Positions 26,387 to 35,647 are shown, counted from the first letter of the stretch. The stretch is DNA of 64,000 nt from DAIMZI01 sp036734025 (GCA_036734025.1 DAIMZI010000010.1:1-64000); one strand, 5' to 3'. A program made the numbers and translations. The notes: a model not told the origin generated them from the letters alone.

Positions 26387-29047
26387 ATGTCGAGCTACAG
26401 CGTGTATGGAACGCCGCGGCGGTTGTTGCCTCCATCGCTGGCGATGGCGATGCGCGATTTTGCCTGGCGCGCGCTGGGGCTGGCGTTGTTTGCGCTGGCT
26501 CTATCGGGCTGGATCAGCCTGATGACCTGGTCGATCAACGATCCGAGCATCAACCACATGGCCGACAGGGCGACGCGCAATCTGCTCGGTTGGCCGGGGG
26601 CAACGCTCGCTGACCTGCTGCTGCAACTGTTCGGGCTCGCCGCGATCTTTCTGTTACTGCCCGTGGCCGTCATCGGTGCGAAACTGATGCTCAAGCGCGA
26701 CCCCGGCCGTGTCTCCGCGATGGCCGCATGGTGGGCCGGCTCGGTGGTGCTGCTGATGTTTGCATTCAGCCACATGCCTGTGCTGGAAACATGGCCGCTG
26801 GCTCATGGCCTGGGCGGCCTCGTGGGCGATTTCCTCAATGTGCTGTTTGCGCGCTGGCTCAATTTTTTCCCCGGCATGATGGGGCCGATCGTCACAGGCG
26901 CCCTGAGCGCCATTGCCGGTTTGTGGCTGTTGCTGATGGCGTGCGGCTTGCGGGCGCAGGATCTGAGCCTGTTATGGCAGTTCGATGATCCGGCGCGCCT
27001 TGAGGTCGGCGATTTCGGCGAAAGCGAGCGTGCCAGATTTCGCCCCGCGGCGCGGCAGCCGACTTCGTATGCATCCGATTTCAGCACCCAGCCTCGGGAA
27101 TACTGGATGCGCGCCGGACATGAGAGCGACACGCCATGGGCGCCGCCGGAGGAAACGGGGGCATTCTGCATCGGCGATCCGGCAGATGGCGGCTTTTCCG
27201 CTGCTGCGCGTGTGCGCAGGCCGCAAGCTGCTGCGGACCCGCCCCGAACCGGCAAGGCAGCAGGCGAGGTCTGGTATGCACGCTGGCGCGGCGCGCTCAG
27301 CATTCGCCAGCCCGAGCCCGACATCGAGGAAATGCCCGAAGCCCGGATCGAGCCATTCTTCGGCTCGCTCGCCCAGATGCCGCCGCCAGGCGAGCAGCAG
27401 GCGCAGCCAGTGCACACGGTCTCGCCCGGATTGGCGCACGAGACGGTGGAGCATGCCGCGCCGCGCCCGTGGCGCCAGCGCCGCGCGATGTCCCCGCAAA
27501 CGCCATCGCCGACGGCTGATGCGGGCGGTTTCCGTCTGCCGCCGATCAGCCTGCTGAGCACGCCACCACCCGCGCCGCCTGATGCCGGGCTTTCGGATCA
27601 GGAGCTGACCGAGCGCGCGCAATTGCTGGAAGACGTGCTTCAGGATTTCGGCGTCAAGGGCGAGATCACCGAGGTTCGGCCCGGCCCGGTCATCACGCTT
27701 TACGAGCTGAGGCCCGCGCGCGGCACCAAATCATCGCGCGTCATTGGCCTGGCCGATGACATTGCCCGCTCGATGGGCGCGGTTTCGGCGCGTGTCGCCG
27801 TGGTTGCCGGCCGTGATGCGCTGGGGATCGAATTGCCCAATCACAGGCGCGAGACCGTCTATCTGCGCGCGTTGCTGGAGACGTCTGCCGCTGGCGCAAA
27901 TGAGGTCAAATTGCCGCTCAGCCTGGGCAAGAGCATCAGCGGCGAACCGGTCATCGCCGATCTGGCGCGCATGCCGCATCTGCTCATCGCGGGCACCACG
28001 GGATCGGGCAAGTCGGTCGGCATCAATACGATGATCCTGTCGCTGATATACCGGCTGACACCCGAGCAGTGCCGGTTCATCATGATCGATCCGAAGATGC
28101 TGGAACTGTCGGTCTATGACGGCATTCCGCATCTCCTGACCCCGGTCGTGACCGAGCCGAAGAAGGCGATCGTCGCCCTCAAATGGACGGTGGCTGAGAT
28201 GAACCGGCGCTATGAGCTGATGTCGAAGCTGGGGGTGCGCAACATCCAGAGCTACAACCAGACCATAAGGCAGGCGCTGGAGCGCGGCGAGGATGTGGGG
28301 CGAACGGTGAATACCGGCTTTGATCCGCACACCGGCGAAGCGGTTTATGTCCATGAGGACATGGACGCCGAGCCGATGCCGTATATCGTGGTGGTGATCG
28401 ACGAAATGGCTGATCTGATGATGGTGGCGGGCAAGGATATAGAGTTCGCCGTGCAGCGCCTGTCGCAGATGGCGCGCGCTGCCGGCATCCATCTGATCAT
28501 GGCGACCCAGCGCCCCAGTGTCGATGTCATCACCGGCACCATCAAGGCCAACTTCCCCACGCGGATCAGCTTTCAGGTGAGTTCGAAGATCGACAGCAGG
28601 ACGATCCTCGGCGATCAGGGCGCGGAGCAATTGCTGGGTGCGGGCGACATGCTCTATCTGGCTGGTGGAGGGCGGATGACGCGCGTGCATGGCCCGTTCG
28701 TCTCGGACAAGGAGGTCGAGGCCATCGTACAGCATCTGCGCCGACAGGGGCCGCCGGATTACCGCACCGAGGTGCTGGAAGCCGCTGATGAGGATGGCGC
28801 TGCGCCGGAAAATGGCGGTGCCGGGGCAAAGGACGGCGCCGGCGACGGGGCTGATCTTTACGATCAGGCGGTGGAGATCGTGCTGCGCGACCGCAAGCCG
28901 ACGACAAGTTATTTGCAGCGTCGATTGGGCATCGGATATAACCGCGCTGCCTCGCTTATAGAGCGGATGGAAGACGACGACATCATCAGCGCGCCGAACA
29001 GGGCGGGCCGGCGGGAGATCCTGATCGAGCCGGATGCGCGGGATTGA
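26387..29047 (+). CDS. ftsK: DNA translocase FtsK
   Basis: Septal motor that pumps chromosome ends and activates XerCD dimer resolution. 886 residues from ATG 26387 (a GTG at 26315 would add 24). Four hydrophobic segments lie in the first 200 residues, then a Pro/Ala-rich linker (about 210-430). The motor has Walker [17 protein letters not shown], Walker [13 protein letters not shown] and [13 protein letters not shown]. The gamma winged helix that reads KOPS is present at the end ([20 protein letters not shown]). Complete; length typical. Confidence 0.96.
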   Translation: MSSYSVYGTPRRLLPPSLAMAMRDFAWRALGLALFALALSGWISLMTWSINDPSINHMADRATRNLLGWPGATLADLLLQLFGLAAIFLLLPVAVIGAKLMLKRDPGRVSAMAAWWAGSVVLLMFAFSHMPVLETWPLAHGLGGLVGDFLNVLFARWLNFFPGMMGPIVTGALSAIAGLWLLLMACGLRAQDLSLLWQFDDPARLEVGDFGESERARFRPAARQPTSYASDFSTQPREYWMRAGHESDTPWAPPEETGAFCIGDPADGGFSAAARVRRPQAAADPPRTGKAAGEVWYARWRGALSIRQPEPDIEEMPEARIEPFFGSLAQMPPPGEQQAQPVHTVSPGLAHETVEHAAPRPWRQRRAMSPQTPSPTADAGGFRLPPISLLSTPPPAPPDAGLSDQELTERAQLLEDVLQDFGVKGEITEVRPGPVITLYELRPARGTKSSRVIGLADDIARSMGAVSARVAVVAGRDALGIELPNHRRETVYLRALLETSAAGANEVKLPLSLGKSISGEPVIADLARMPHLLIAGTTGSGKSVGINTMILSLIYRLTPEQCRFIMIDPKMLELSVYDGIPHLLTPVVTEPKKAIVALKWTVAEMNRRYELMSKLGVRNIQSYNQTIRQALERGEDVGRTVNTGFDPHTGEAVYVHEDMDAEPMPYIVVVIDEMADLMMVAGKDIEFAVQRLSQMARAAGIHLIMATQRPSVDVITGTIKANFPTRISFQVSSKIDSRTILGDQGAEQLLGAGDMLYLAGGGRMTRVHGPFVSDKEVEAIVQHLRRQGPPDYRTEVLEAADEDGAAPENGGAGAKDGAGDGADLYDQAVEIVLRDRKPTTSYLQRRLGIGYNRAASLIERMEDDDIISAPNRAGRREILIEPDARD

Positions 29048-29200
29048 CCGGGCTTGCAGCGGACAAGGAAAAACCGGTAGCTTGAACTCGCATCGCCGGA
29101 GCGCGGGCGCGCTTTCGTCCAGAATTTGACGCTTTTTGGGTTGACGTTCAGTCCCAAGCACGGCCCGTTCGGGCCCAGAATTTATGGATCGGGGTGACAA

Positions 29201-30127
29201 ATGAGGGAATTTCGGAGTGTGGTTGCAGCACGGCTGATGAGGTTCGGGCGGTGCGCGGCGACTTTGGGCGCGCTTGGCTTGGCAATTTGCGTTCTGAGTG
29301 TTGCTGCAGCTTCCGGGTCGGCGATGGCGCAGGGTGGTGCATCGGTGCATCAGAAGACCGCGCCCGATGCTCAGACCCCGGCCCCTGACACGCAGGCGAG
29401 CCCAGCAGAAGCAAGCGCGCCGGCAGCGGCCGAACCCGGGGAGTCCGCGCCAGCCGATGACGCGGCCACGGCCAGCGTGCCTGGCGATACGGCGGACGAT
29501 CCGGCGGCCAACCCGCTCGGCGCCGGTTGGCAGACCGACACCCAGCCGCAGATTTCGTCCGATGAAGCCGACTTGACGGACGAGGATGCGCTTGAACTGG
29601 TCCAGCAGGTCGACACCTATTTCAACAACCTCAGCAGAATTCGCTCTGATTTCGTCCAGATTGATGCGAGCAACAAGCGCGAGACCGGCCAGTTCTATTT
29701 TTCGCGTCCAGGCCGTGTGCGCTTTGATTACAACCTGCCGAGCAAGATGAAGATTATTTCGGATGGTGAATATCTGGCCGTCGAGAATCATGATCTCAAG
29801 ACATCCGACCGCTATCCGCTGGAGGCCACACCATTCCGTCTCCTGCTCTCCGAAGAGGTGAACTTGCTGCGTGACGCCCGTATTCTGGCGATAGACAAGG
29901 GCGAGAATGTCCTGATCCTCACGATGGAGGACAAGAGCGGCGAGGCGCCGGGGCGCCTGCGCCTGTTCTTTGAACTGGAACCCGAAATGCTGTTGAAGTC
30001 GTGGATCATCACTGATCCTCAGGGCTTCGATACGCGCGTGGACATTACTGAGCTGGAGGCGAATGTCGAGTTGGCCGCGGACCTGTTCAAGTTCTCGCGC
30101 ATCGGCCTGCCCGATTTCAGGCGATAG
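29201..30127 (+). CDS. lolA: Outer-membrane lipoprotein carrier LolA
   Basis: Periplasmic chaperone that ferries lipoproteins from LolCDE to the outer membrane. 308 residues, larger than the usual 200-230, because the signal peptide (ending SGSAMAQ) is followed by an acidic Ala/Pro-rich linker of about 80 residues. The LolA barrel starts near residue 128 (LVQQVDTYFNNLSRIRSDFV) with RVRFDYNLPSKMKIISDG and ends LFKFSRIGLPDFRR. Located after ftsK, a common order in Proteobacteria. LolB is not in the window. Confidence 0.9.
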   Translation: MREFRSVVAARLMRFGRCAATLGALGLAICVLSVAAASGSAMAQGGASVHQKTAPDAQTPAPDTQASPAEASAPAAAEPGESAPADDAATASVPGDTADDPAANPLGAGWQTDTQPQISSDEADLTDEDALELVQQVDTYFNNLSRIRSDFVQIDASNKRETGQFYFSRPGRVRFDYNLPSKMKIISDGEYLAVENHDLKTSDRYPLEATPFRLLLSEEVNLLRDARILAIDKGENVLILTMEDKSGEAPGRLRLFFELEPEMLLKSWIITDPQGFDTRVDITELEANVELAADLFKFSRIGLPDFRR

Positions 30128-30302
30128 CAGCGGCGCGACCCATCAAGGCGCAATCAGACTGATTTTCGCGGTCGGGAAGTCCCGACGGCGAGACAAGACA
30201 TGCCGCCATGAAGCTTGTCGCTGCCTCGAGATAAAATAGCACCTGTCAACATGTTTTTTTGATATTTTTCTCTAGCCAAATGAAAAAGTTCTGTGCTATG
30301 GT
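30128..30302. other. lolA-to-RNA spacer with hairpins
   Basis: No gene. GTCGGG (30171-30176) and CCCGAC (30181-30186) form a tight hairpin with an AAGT loop, 43 bp after lolA and without a T-run. The stretch 30240-30302 is strikingly AT-rich and probably holds the promoter of the RNA candidate that follows. Confidence 0.4.
30294..30302 (+). promoter_or_regulatory. extended -10 promoter for the small RNA candidate
   Basis: TGCTATGGT has the TGn extension followed by a -10-like hexamer TATGGT (30297-30302) in an AT-rich tract. No good -35 is seen 17 bp upstream, as allowed for extended -10 promoters. Predicted start is near 30309. Confidence 0.4.
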
Positions 30303-30308
30303 ATTTTT

Positions 30309-30452
30309 GTCGATGCGGATGAGCCAATCACCATCGGTAGTGCCCCCCGTCTAACCGAAGGCTCGTCCGTTTCCGCGCCGGAATCCCTCCCGGCGCTTTG
30401 CGTAGTATCGCATATAGCGCCCAACCATCGCCGGGGTTGGGCGCTTTTTTTT
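30309..30452 (+). ncRNA. structured small RNA candidate with C-rich loops
   Basis: About 144 nt of non-coding sequence folds into consecutive hairpins. Hairpin 1: CGGATGAGCC (30316-30325) with GGCTCGTCCG (30360-30369), 10 bp with one G-U, enclosing CGGT/ACCG and a loop with six C residues (30343-30348). Hairpin 2: GCGCCGG (30375-30381) with CCGGCGC (30390-30396), loop AATCCCTC. A short TGCG/CGCA hairpin follows, then a strong terminator. C-rich loops can target ribosome-binding sites, as in some alphaproteobacterial sRNAs. I do not recognise it as SRP, 6S, tmRNA or RNase P. Confidence 0.6.
30416..30452 (+). terminator. strong intrinsic terminator
   Basis: AGCGCCCAACC (30416-30426) pairs perfectly with GGTTGGGCGCT (30435-30445), 11 bp around an 8-nt loop, followed by eight T residues (30445-30452). 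It ends the RNA candidate and isolates xth, which starts 67 bp later. Confidence 0.92.
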
Positions 30453-30518
30453 GTGCGGATGCGGCTGGCTTGGCGTAAAACCGGCTGACGCCGCAAGAAC
30501 AATGACCGCACCAACCGC

Positions 30519-31325
30519 ATGACCGTCCGCATAGCCACCTGGAACATCAACTCGATCAGGCTGCGCCTGCCGCTGGTGGCCCAGTTCGTGCAGGCCTATC
30601 AACCGGATGTGCTATGCCTTCAGGAAACCAAGTGCGCTGATGATCTGTTCCCGATCAAGGAGCTTGCCCAGCTCGGCTTTTCCCATATCGAGATCCATGG
30701 GCAAAAGGCCTATCATGGGGTAGCGACGCTCTCGCGCTTTCCGCTCCAGAGGGTGGAGACGGCCGATCTGGGGGCCGAGGGCGAAGCGCGTCATCTGGCC
30801 GTGCGCTTGCGCCATGGTGCGATCGAGCCGGTTATCCACAATTTTTATGTGCCTGCCGGCGGTGATGACCCGGACCCGGAAACGAGCGCGAAATTCCGCC
30901 GCAAGCTAGATTACATGACATCGATGGAAAGATGGTCCGGCGCGCTTGTGCCTTCCGAGCCGATGCTTGTGGTGGGCGATCTGAATGTCGCGCCGCTGGA
31001 AACCGACGTGTGGTCACACAAGCAGATGCTGAAGGTGGTCAGCCATACGCCCATCGAGGTCGATCATTTTGAAGCTATCCGCCGCTCGCTCGACTGGGTG
31101 GATGTGATGCGCAGCTTCGTGCCGCCCGAGGAAAAGCTATTCACATGGTGGAGCTATCGGGCGCGCGACTGGCTGGCCTCCAACCGTGGCCGGCGGCTCG
31201 ATCATATCTGGGCCACGCCTGGCCTGAGCGGTCAGGCAAGGTCGCTGTGCGTCGCCTCGGAGGCACGTGGATGGGACAAGCCGTCGGACCATGTCCCGGT
31301 CATCCTCGATCTGGACGTCGGCTGA
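30519..31325 (+). CDS. xth: Exodeoxyribonuclease III
   Basis: AP endonuclease and 3'-5' exonuclease of base-excision repair. 268 residues, standard for the family. Metal- and substrate-binding motifs are ATWNINSIRLRLP (Asn), LCLQETKC (Glu), GDLNVAPLETDVW (Asp/Asn), RLDHIWAT and SDHVPVILDLD (His). All catalytic residues are present. It is isolated upstream by the terminator at 30416 and is convergent with the cyclic-nucleotide-binding gene. Confidence 0.96.
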   Translation: MTVRIATWNINSIRLRLPLVAQFVQAYQPDVLCLQETKCADDLFPIKELAQLGFSHIEIHGQKAYHGVATLSRFPLQRVETADLGAEGEARHLAVRLRHGAIEPVIHNFYVPAGGDDPDPETSAKFRRKLDYMTSMERWSGALVPSEPMLVVGDLNVAPLETDVWSHKQMLKVVSHTPIEVDHFEAIRRSLDWVDVMRSFVPPEEKLFTWWSYRARDWLASNRGRRLDHIWATPGLSGQARSLCVASEARGWDKPSDHVPVILDLDVG

Positions 31326-31360
31326 AAGCGCGGCCGCAGCCGCTCATCGGCATGCGAAGA

Positions 31361-31846
31361 CTATGCGCTGGCCTGATGGAGCGAGCTTTCCAGCGCCTCG
31401 AACTGCAGATCGACCGAGCGCAGGTCATCTGCCAGATCGCGCAGCCGGCGCAGCAGCCTTTCGGAAAAATGCTCCGCGAGCGCCGGTTCGGTCTCCATAA
31501 GTCGGTAGATCGCATTCCGGTCGAGGGCGAGCGCGTGAATGGGCTGGGTCGCGACCACCGTCGCGGTGAAGACGATGTCGGACAGCATGGCCAACTCGCC
31601 GACCAGTGTGCCTGGAGGAAGCTGATCTTCCTGAAACGGCGCGCGGCGGACTTCGTCGGCCATGATCGCCATGCCGCTGAGGATAAGGAACGCGCTCTGC
31701 CCCTGTTCGCCCTCGGTGATGATCGCTTCGCCGCGTTCAAAGCGCACATGCCGCCCACTGCGCAAGACACGCTGGAGAAGTTCGCCGCTCAAGTTCTTGA
31801 ACAAACAGGTTGCACTCAGAAGATCAGTTTCATCTGATTGAAACAT
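31361..31846 (-). CDS. Cyclic nucleotide-binding domain protein
   Basis: A 161-residue protein that is almost only a cNMP-binding beta-roll (residues about 15-125) followed by a coiled helix (RLLRRLRDLADDLRSVDLQF). The phosphate-binding cassette is GTLVGELAMLSDIVFTATVVA, where the Arg that normally contacts cyclic phosphate is Phe/Thr, so ligand binding is doubtful. No CRP-type helix-turn-helix follows, so it is a regulatory or partner protein rather than a transcription factor. It lies 119 bp downstream of the response regulator gene in the same direction. Confidence 0.75.
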   Translation of the reverse strand: MFQSDETDLLSATCLFKNLSGELLQRVLRSGRHVRFERGEAIITEGEQGQSAFLILSGMAIMADEVRRAPFQEDQLPPGTLVGELAMLSDIVFTATVVATQPIHALALDRNAIYRLMETEPALAEHFSERLLRRLRDLADDLRSVDLQFEALESSLHQASA

Positions 31847-31965
31847 TCGATTCGCCCCTAGAAAATCCCCGTATACTAAGGGTGCTGTGAGTCTTCAGGG
31901 GCGACAAGCGCAAAGTTCGGGCATCCCCAGATGCTTACCCATGGCTGTGGATCAACTTCGCGGGC

Positions 31966-32652
31966 TCAGGGCACAAGCTTGTATCCGCCTGATTCTGTGA
32001 CAAGGAGTTCGGCGTTGGACGGATCAAGCTCGATTTTCTGACGAAGGCGGTAGATATGCGTCTCCAATGTGTGGGTCGTCACTCCGGCATTATATCCCCA
32101 CACCTCATGCAAAAGGACATCACGACGCACGACACGCTCGCCGGCGCGGTAGAGATATTTCAGGATCGAGGTTTCCTTCTCCGTCAGCCTGATCTTGCTG
32201 CCCTTTTCATCGAGCAACAGCTTGCCGGCCGGCTTGAAGGTATAGCGGCCGATGGTGAACACGGCATCCTCGCTCTGCTCGTGCTGGCGAAGCTGGGCGC
32301 GGATGCGTGCCAGCAGCACGGCGATGCGAAACGGCTTCGTTACGTAATCATTGGCCCCGGACTCAAGCCCCAGGATCATGTCGGAGTCAGTATCCTGCGC
32401 GGTCAGCATGATCACTGGGCCGGGATAGCCATTCTTGCGCATCAGCTTGCAGGCTTCGCGACCATCCATGTCGGGCAGGCCCACATCCAGAAGCACGAGG
32501 TCTATATGCTCGGTCTTTACCGTCTGAATGCCGCCGGCCGCGTTGGGCGCCGTTGCGGTCTCGAATTCTTCGTGGAGAGCGAGCTGTTCGGCAAGCGACT
32601 CGCGCAAATCCTCATCATCATCTACGATCAAGATCTTTCGTGTGGTGCTCAT
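31966..32652 (-). CDS. OmpR/PhoB-type response regulator
   Basis: A 228-residue two-component regulator. The receiver domain has acidic pocket DDDED (about 11-15), phosphoacceptor Asp in LVLLDVGLPDMDG, Thr in MLTAQD and Lys in YVTKPF. The winged helix at about 130-226 ends HTLETHIYRLRQKIE and LLVTESGGYKLVP. The ATG at 32652 begins STTRKILIVDDD; a longer frame to 32919 is unlike any receiver. No histidine kinase is adjacent, so it is an orphan here. Target genes are unknown. Confidence 0.92.
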   Translation of the reverse strand: MSTTRKILIVDDDEDLRESLAEQLALHEEFETATAPNAAGGIQTVKTEHIDLVLLDVGLPDMDGREACKLMRKNGYPGPVIMLTAQDTDSDMILGLESGANDYVTKPFRIAVLLARIRAQLRQHEQSEDAVFTIGRYTFKPAGKLLLDEKGSKIRLTEKETSILKYLYRAGERVVRRDVLLHEVWGYNAGVTTHTLETHIYRLRQKIELDPSNAELLVTESGGYKLVP

Positions 32653-32815
32653 GATCCATTCCCAAAAAAGCTTCTTTATATGTATGCCGGCCGTTCCTTT
32701 TGGGGCCGCCCCGAGGACTGCGCTGCTGTAGTTATAGCTCAGGCCCGTGCTTTGGCGGAACCGGATTGCGGGGCCGGACAGCCGGTTTTCATAAATGTTG
32801 CGTGAAAAACATGTG

Positions 32816-33325
32816 ATGCGGGTTGCATCTTTGTCGAGGTCAGCAAGCCGTGGACGGCTTATCGTCGGTGAGTGGAGCGCGGCCTGCGCGCTGGGGCGCA
32901 CGGGGCTTCGCCGTGCCAAGCGCGAAGGTGACGGCGCAACGCCGATCGGCCGCTGGACGCTGGAGCTTGTTTATTTCCGCGCCGACCGTGTAGCGCGGCC
33001 GCGCACCGGGCTGCCCGTTGTTGCGCTGCGCCGCGATATGTGCTGGTGCGATGATCCGGCTGATCGCAACTATAACCGCATGGTGCATCTGCCTTATCCC
33101 GCGCGGCATGAACGGCTGTGGCGCGATGACGGGCTTTACGATCTGATCGTGGTGCTCGGCCACAATCGCAGCCCGCGCATTCGCCATCATGGCAGCGCGA
33201 TCTTCATGCATGTCGCAAGCCCGGAAATGGCGCCAACCGAAGGCTGTATCGCGCTTGCACAGGCCGACTTGCGCCGCGTGCTTCTGGCTGCAGGGCCGGG
33301 CAGCTTCGTCGATGTGCCGGGATGA
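32816..33325 (+). CDS. L,D-transpeptidase (YkuD) family protein
   Basis: Cross-links peptidoglycan stem peptides or acts as a carboxypeptidase. 169 residues from ATG 32816 (an in-frame start at 32795 adds 7). The catalytic region is IFMHVASPEMAPTEGCIAL, with His and the nucleophile Cys of the GC pair; the usual SHGC is TEGC here, seen in the small YkuD/ErfK subgroup that carries HNRSPRIRHHGSAIF. No signal peptide is obvious, which is odd for a periplasmic enzyme and makes an unusual export route or an N-terminal misassignment possible. Divergent from the response regulator. Confidence 0.8.
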   Translation: MRVASLSRSASRGRLIVGEWSAACALGRTGLRRAKREGDGATPIGRWTLELVYFRADRVARPRTGLPVVALRRDMCWCDDPADRNYNRMVHLPYPARHERLWRDDGLYDLIVVLGHNRSPRIRHHGSAIFMHVASPEMAPTEGCIALAQADLRRVLLAAGPGSFVDVPG

Positions 33326-33335
33326 TGGTCGGGCC

Positions 33336-34118
33336 TCAGCGAACCCGGCGCGGATTGAGGTAGAGATCTATCTCGTGATGCTCCAGCGCGGGGCGCATCT
33401 GCCGGTGCTCCACCGCCGAGACCAGATCGGCGACATGGCGCTGGCATGGCCGATTGAACCGCAGCATGGCGCAGAACAGCTGCAGCACCATGCGCAGGCG
33501 CGTATCATCGTGATCCTCGCGCAGATCGACATCCCAGTGTCCGCCAAGGCTGACCAGCTTGCCGTCGAGATGGCCGATGCGGTCATTGTTGTGGTCATAA
33601 AGCGTGTAGTCGGGGCCGATGCTGATCCAGTCGCGGCGCAGCTTGTAGAGAAAGGGCTGGCCATCCTTGAGGATGAAAAACGAGAATTTCTCGGGAAAGC
33701 CGGGCCATTTGCGCGCGCAGCGCTCGACATGGATGATCTGGTCGTGCCCCGCCAGGTTGAGCGAGAACGCCATCACCGGAAATCCGCCCGCCCCGAACGA
33801 CAGTTGCAGGCTGCGGCCGATCATCAGGTCCATGGTGGCGCGCCAGGTCATGCCTTCGGTGAACAGTTTGAGCACCAGGCGCTTGGCCATACCCTGATTG
33901 TCTTTCCACGCGCCTTCGCGATAGGTGATGAGATGCGTTCGTGCGCCGTTCTCCTTCACCTCGCCAATGACGTCGGTGTCCTTGGTGAACTGGCGCGATT
34001 TGGCGCGGTGGCGCGACTTGCGGAAAATCCCGACTTCGGTGGGATTCAGATCGGTGAACCAGAGATCGACGACAAAATGCGAATGGCTCAAATCCTGCTT
34101 CGTGTCCGTCACGCTCAT
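33336..34118 (-). CDS. Conserved hypothetical protein, possible LURP-one/Tubby-like fold
   Basis: I do not recognise it firmly. The 260-residue protein from ATG 34118 has no signal peptide or membrane segment. A region at about 145-205 (FFILKDGQPFLYKLRRDW, then YTLYDHNNDRIGHLDGK and GGHWDVDL) alternates short beta strands with Asp/Gly/Asn turns, like proteins of the LURP-one/Tubby group, which bind membranes or scaffold. That is a pattern judgement only. The C-terminus is basic (LYLNPRRVR). Divergent from an SDR gene, with a paired GTTAAC site between. Confidence 0.45.
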   Translation of the reverse strand: MSVTDTKQDLSHSHFVVDLWFTDLNPTEVGIFRKSRHRAKSRQFTKDTDVIGEVKENGARTHLITYREGAWKDNQGMAKRLVLKLFTEGMTWRATMDLMIGRSLQLSFGAGGFPVMAFSLNLAGHDQIIHVERCARKWPGFPEKFSFFILKDGQPFLYKLRRDWISIGPDYTLYDHNNDRIGHLDGKLVSLGGHWDVDLREDHDDTRLRMVLQLFCAMLRFNRPCQRHVADLVSAVEHRQMRPALEHHEIDLYLNPRRVR

Positions 34119-34137
34119 GTCGGGCCCCCGCCAGCCA

Positions 34138-34161
34138 GTTAACGAATCAGTTGATGTTAAC
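34138..34161. promoter_or_regulatory. paired GTTAAC half-sites
   Basis: Two perfect GTTAAC palindromes start 18 bp apart (34138-34143 and 34156-34161) in the divergent region 20-43 bp upstream of the unknown gene. They may form an operator or overlapping promoter elements; the spacing does not fit the CtrA consensus. Confidence 0.3.
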
Positions 34162-34345
34162 ATGGACCGCATGAGCGGGCGCGGCACGCCGTCATTTGCG
34201 CACAAGTGTCTGGAACGGCCCGCCGCATCCATCTGGTCTCGTCCGCTCTATTTTCTCGCCAACGGACACGGTTATAAACTGGCTCCAACCCACGGGGGCT
34301 ACATGTCTTCGCTCCCACCCCTCAAGCGGATTTGAAAGGAACGGC

Positions 34346-35008
34346 ATGAGCAGATTTCTGGTGATAGGCGCCAATCGCGGCATCGGACTGGAACTGGTGC
34401 GCCAGATCGCGCAGCGCGGCGACGAGGCGATCGCGGCGTGCCGTAGGGTGTCGCCCGAATTGAGCGCGCTCGGCGTCGAGACCTTCGCGGATGTCGATGT
34501 CTGCGATGAGGCGAGTCTGAAGGCGCTGTCCGAGGCGCTGGCGGGCCGGGATGTCGATGTGCTGGTGGTGGTCGCCGGCATCTTGCACGGCGATGGAATG
34601 GGCCGTCTCGACTGGGACGCCATGCGCCGCCAGTTCGAGGTCAACAGTCTGGGTCCGCTGCGCGCCGCGCTGGCCTTGCGGCCCCGCCTGAAGCGCGGCA
34701 GCAAGATTGCCATCCTGTCCAGCCGTGTCGGGTCGCTGGCCGACAACACGTCCGGCGGCAATTACGGCTATCGCATGTCCAAGGCGGCGGTGAACATGGC
34801 CGGGCGCAATCTGGCGCATGATCTGGCGCCCGAAGGCATCGCCGTGCTACTGCTGCATCCGGGGTATGTGCGCACGGACATGACAGGGGGCAGCGGCCAT
34901 ATCGACGCCAGCGAGTCGGCCCGCGGCCTGATCCAGCGGCTCGACGAACTGGGCATGGACCAGACCGGCACGTTCTGGCATGCCGACGGCAGCCCGTTGC
35001 CGTGGTAG
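34346..35008 (+). CDS. Short-chain dehydrogenase/reductase
   Basis: NAD(P)-dependent oxidoreductase of 220 residues. Cofactor loop is VIGANRGIGLEL (near residues 5-16); the catalytic Ser lies in KIAILSSRVGS and Tyr/Lys in YGYRMSKAAVNM. It is the C-factor/csgA-like SDR type (short, with HPGYVRTDMTG). The start ATG 34346 has GAAAGGAA just upstream. The next gene follows after 25 bp in the same direction, so the two are likely cotranscribed. Substrate unknown. Confidence 0.85.
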   Translation: MSRFLVIGANRGIGLELVRQIAQRGDEAIAACRRVSPELSALGVETFADVDVCDEASLKALSEALAGRDVDVLVVVAGILHGDGMGRLDWDAMRRQFEVNSLGPLRAALALRPRLKRGSKIAILSSRVGSLADNTSGGNYGYRMSKAAVNMAGRNLAHDLAPEGIAVLLLHPGYVRTDMTGGSGHIDASESARGLIQRLDELGMDQTGTFWHADGSPLPW

Positions 35009-35033
35009 CGGGCGCTTGAGGAAAGGACTTGGC

Positions 35034-35615
35034 ATGCCGCTCACTTTCGCAATGTTCTACGGCTCGGTGCGCCGCAACCGGCAAGGCATAAAGGCCGCGC
35101 GGTTCGTCAAGCGGCAGTTCGAGGAGCGCGGGCACGCGGTCGAACTGATCGACGCGATGGAAGAGCCGTTCCCGCTGCTTGATCGCATGTACAAGGAGTA
35201 TGGCCCCGGCGAGGCGCCGGCCTTCATGGACCGCATCGCAGGTGTGATCCGCGGCGCGGACGGGTTCATCATCGTATCGGGCGAATATAATCACGGCATT
35301 CCGCCGGCGCTCAAGAACATGCTCGATCATTATCTGGAAGAGTGGCGCTACCGGCCCTCGGGCATCGTCTGCTACTCGGCGGGCATGTTCGGCGGTGTGC
35401 GTGCGGCTATGCAGCTGCGCATGACGCTGGCCGAACTTGGCATGTCGTCGATCCCGACACTGTACCCCGTGCCGCGTGTGCAAAATGCCTTCTCGGACGA
35501 CGGAACGCCTGTCGATGACAGCGCTTATACATTCGTAAAGAGCTTCCTGGACGAGATGGAGTGGTACGCCGAGGCGCTGAAGGCGCAAGCCGAGAAAGGT
35601 CTTCCCGGCAAATGA
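35034..35615 (+). CDS. NADPH-dependent FMN reductase family protein
   Basis: Flavodoxin-like reductase of 193 residues. Flavin phosphate loop is YGSVRRNRQGIKAA (about 9-22) and the isoalloxazine-contact segment is SGEYNHGIPPALKNMLDH. It probably moves electrons from NADPH to FMN or quinone-like substrates. ATG 35034 has GAGGAAAGG 7-8 bp upstream. It sits between the SDR and 3-hydroxybutyrate dehydrogenase genes, 32 bp before the latter, so all may be one operon. Confidence 0.85.
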   Translation: MPLTFAMFYGSVRRNRQGIKAARFVKRQFEERGHAVELIDAMEEPFPLLDRMYKEYGPGEAPAFMDRIAGVIRGADGFIIVSGEYNHGIPPALKNMLDHYLEEWRYRPSGIVCYSAGMFGGVRAAMQLRMTLAELGMSSIPTLYPVPRVQNAFSDDGTPVDDSAYTFVKSFLDEMEWYAEALKAQAEKGLPGK

Positions 35616-35647
35616 GTTTGGGTAACGTATCATCAGGAGAGCAGGCA

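Noticed and set aside
27731..29791. 686-residue minus-strand frame opposite ftsK and lolA
   Set aside because: It crosses the ftsK-lolA junction on the antisense strand and looks random; ftsK motifs are intact.
30309..30452. 6S RNA or SRP RNA identity for the RNA candidate
   Set aside because: The 6S open-bubble layout and the SRP GGAAGCAGCC-type tetraloop region are absent.
30296..30550. 84-residue minus-strand frame across the small RNA
   Set aside because: Overlaps the plus-strand terminator and xth start; no motif.
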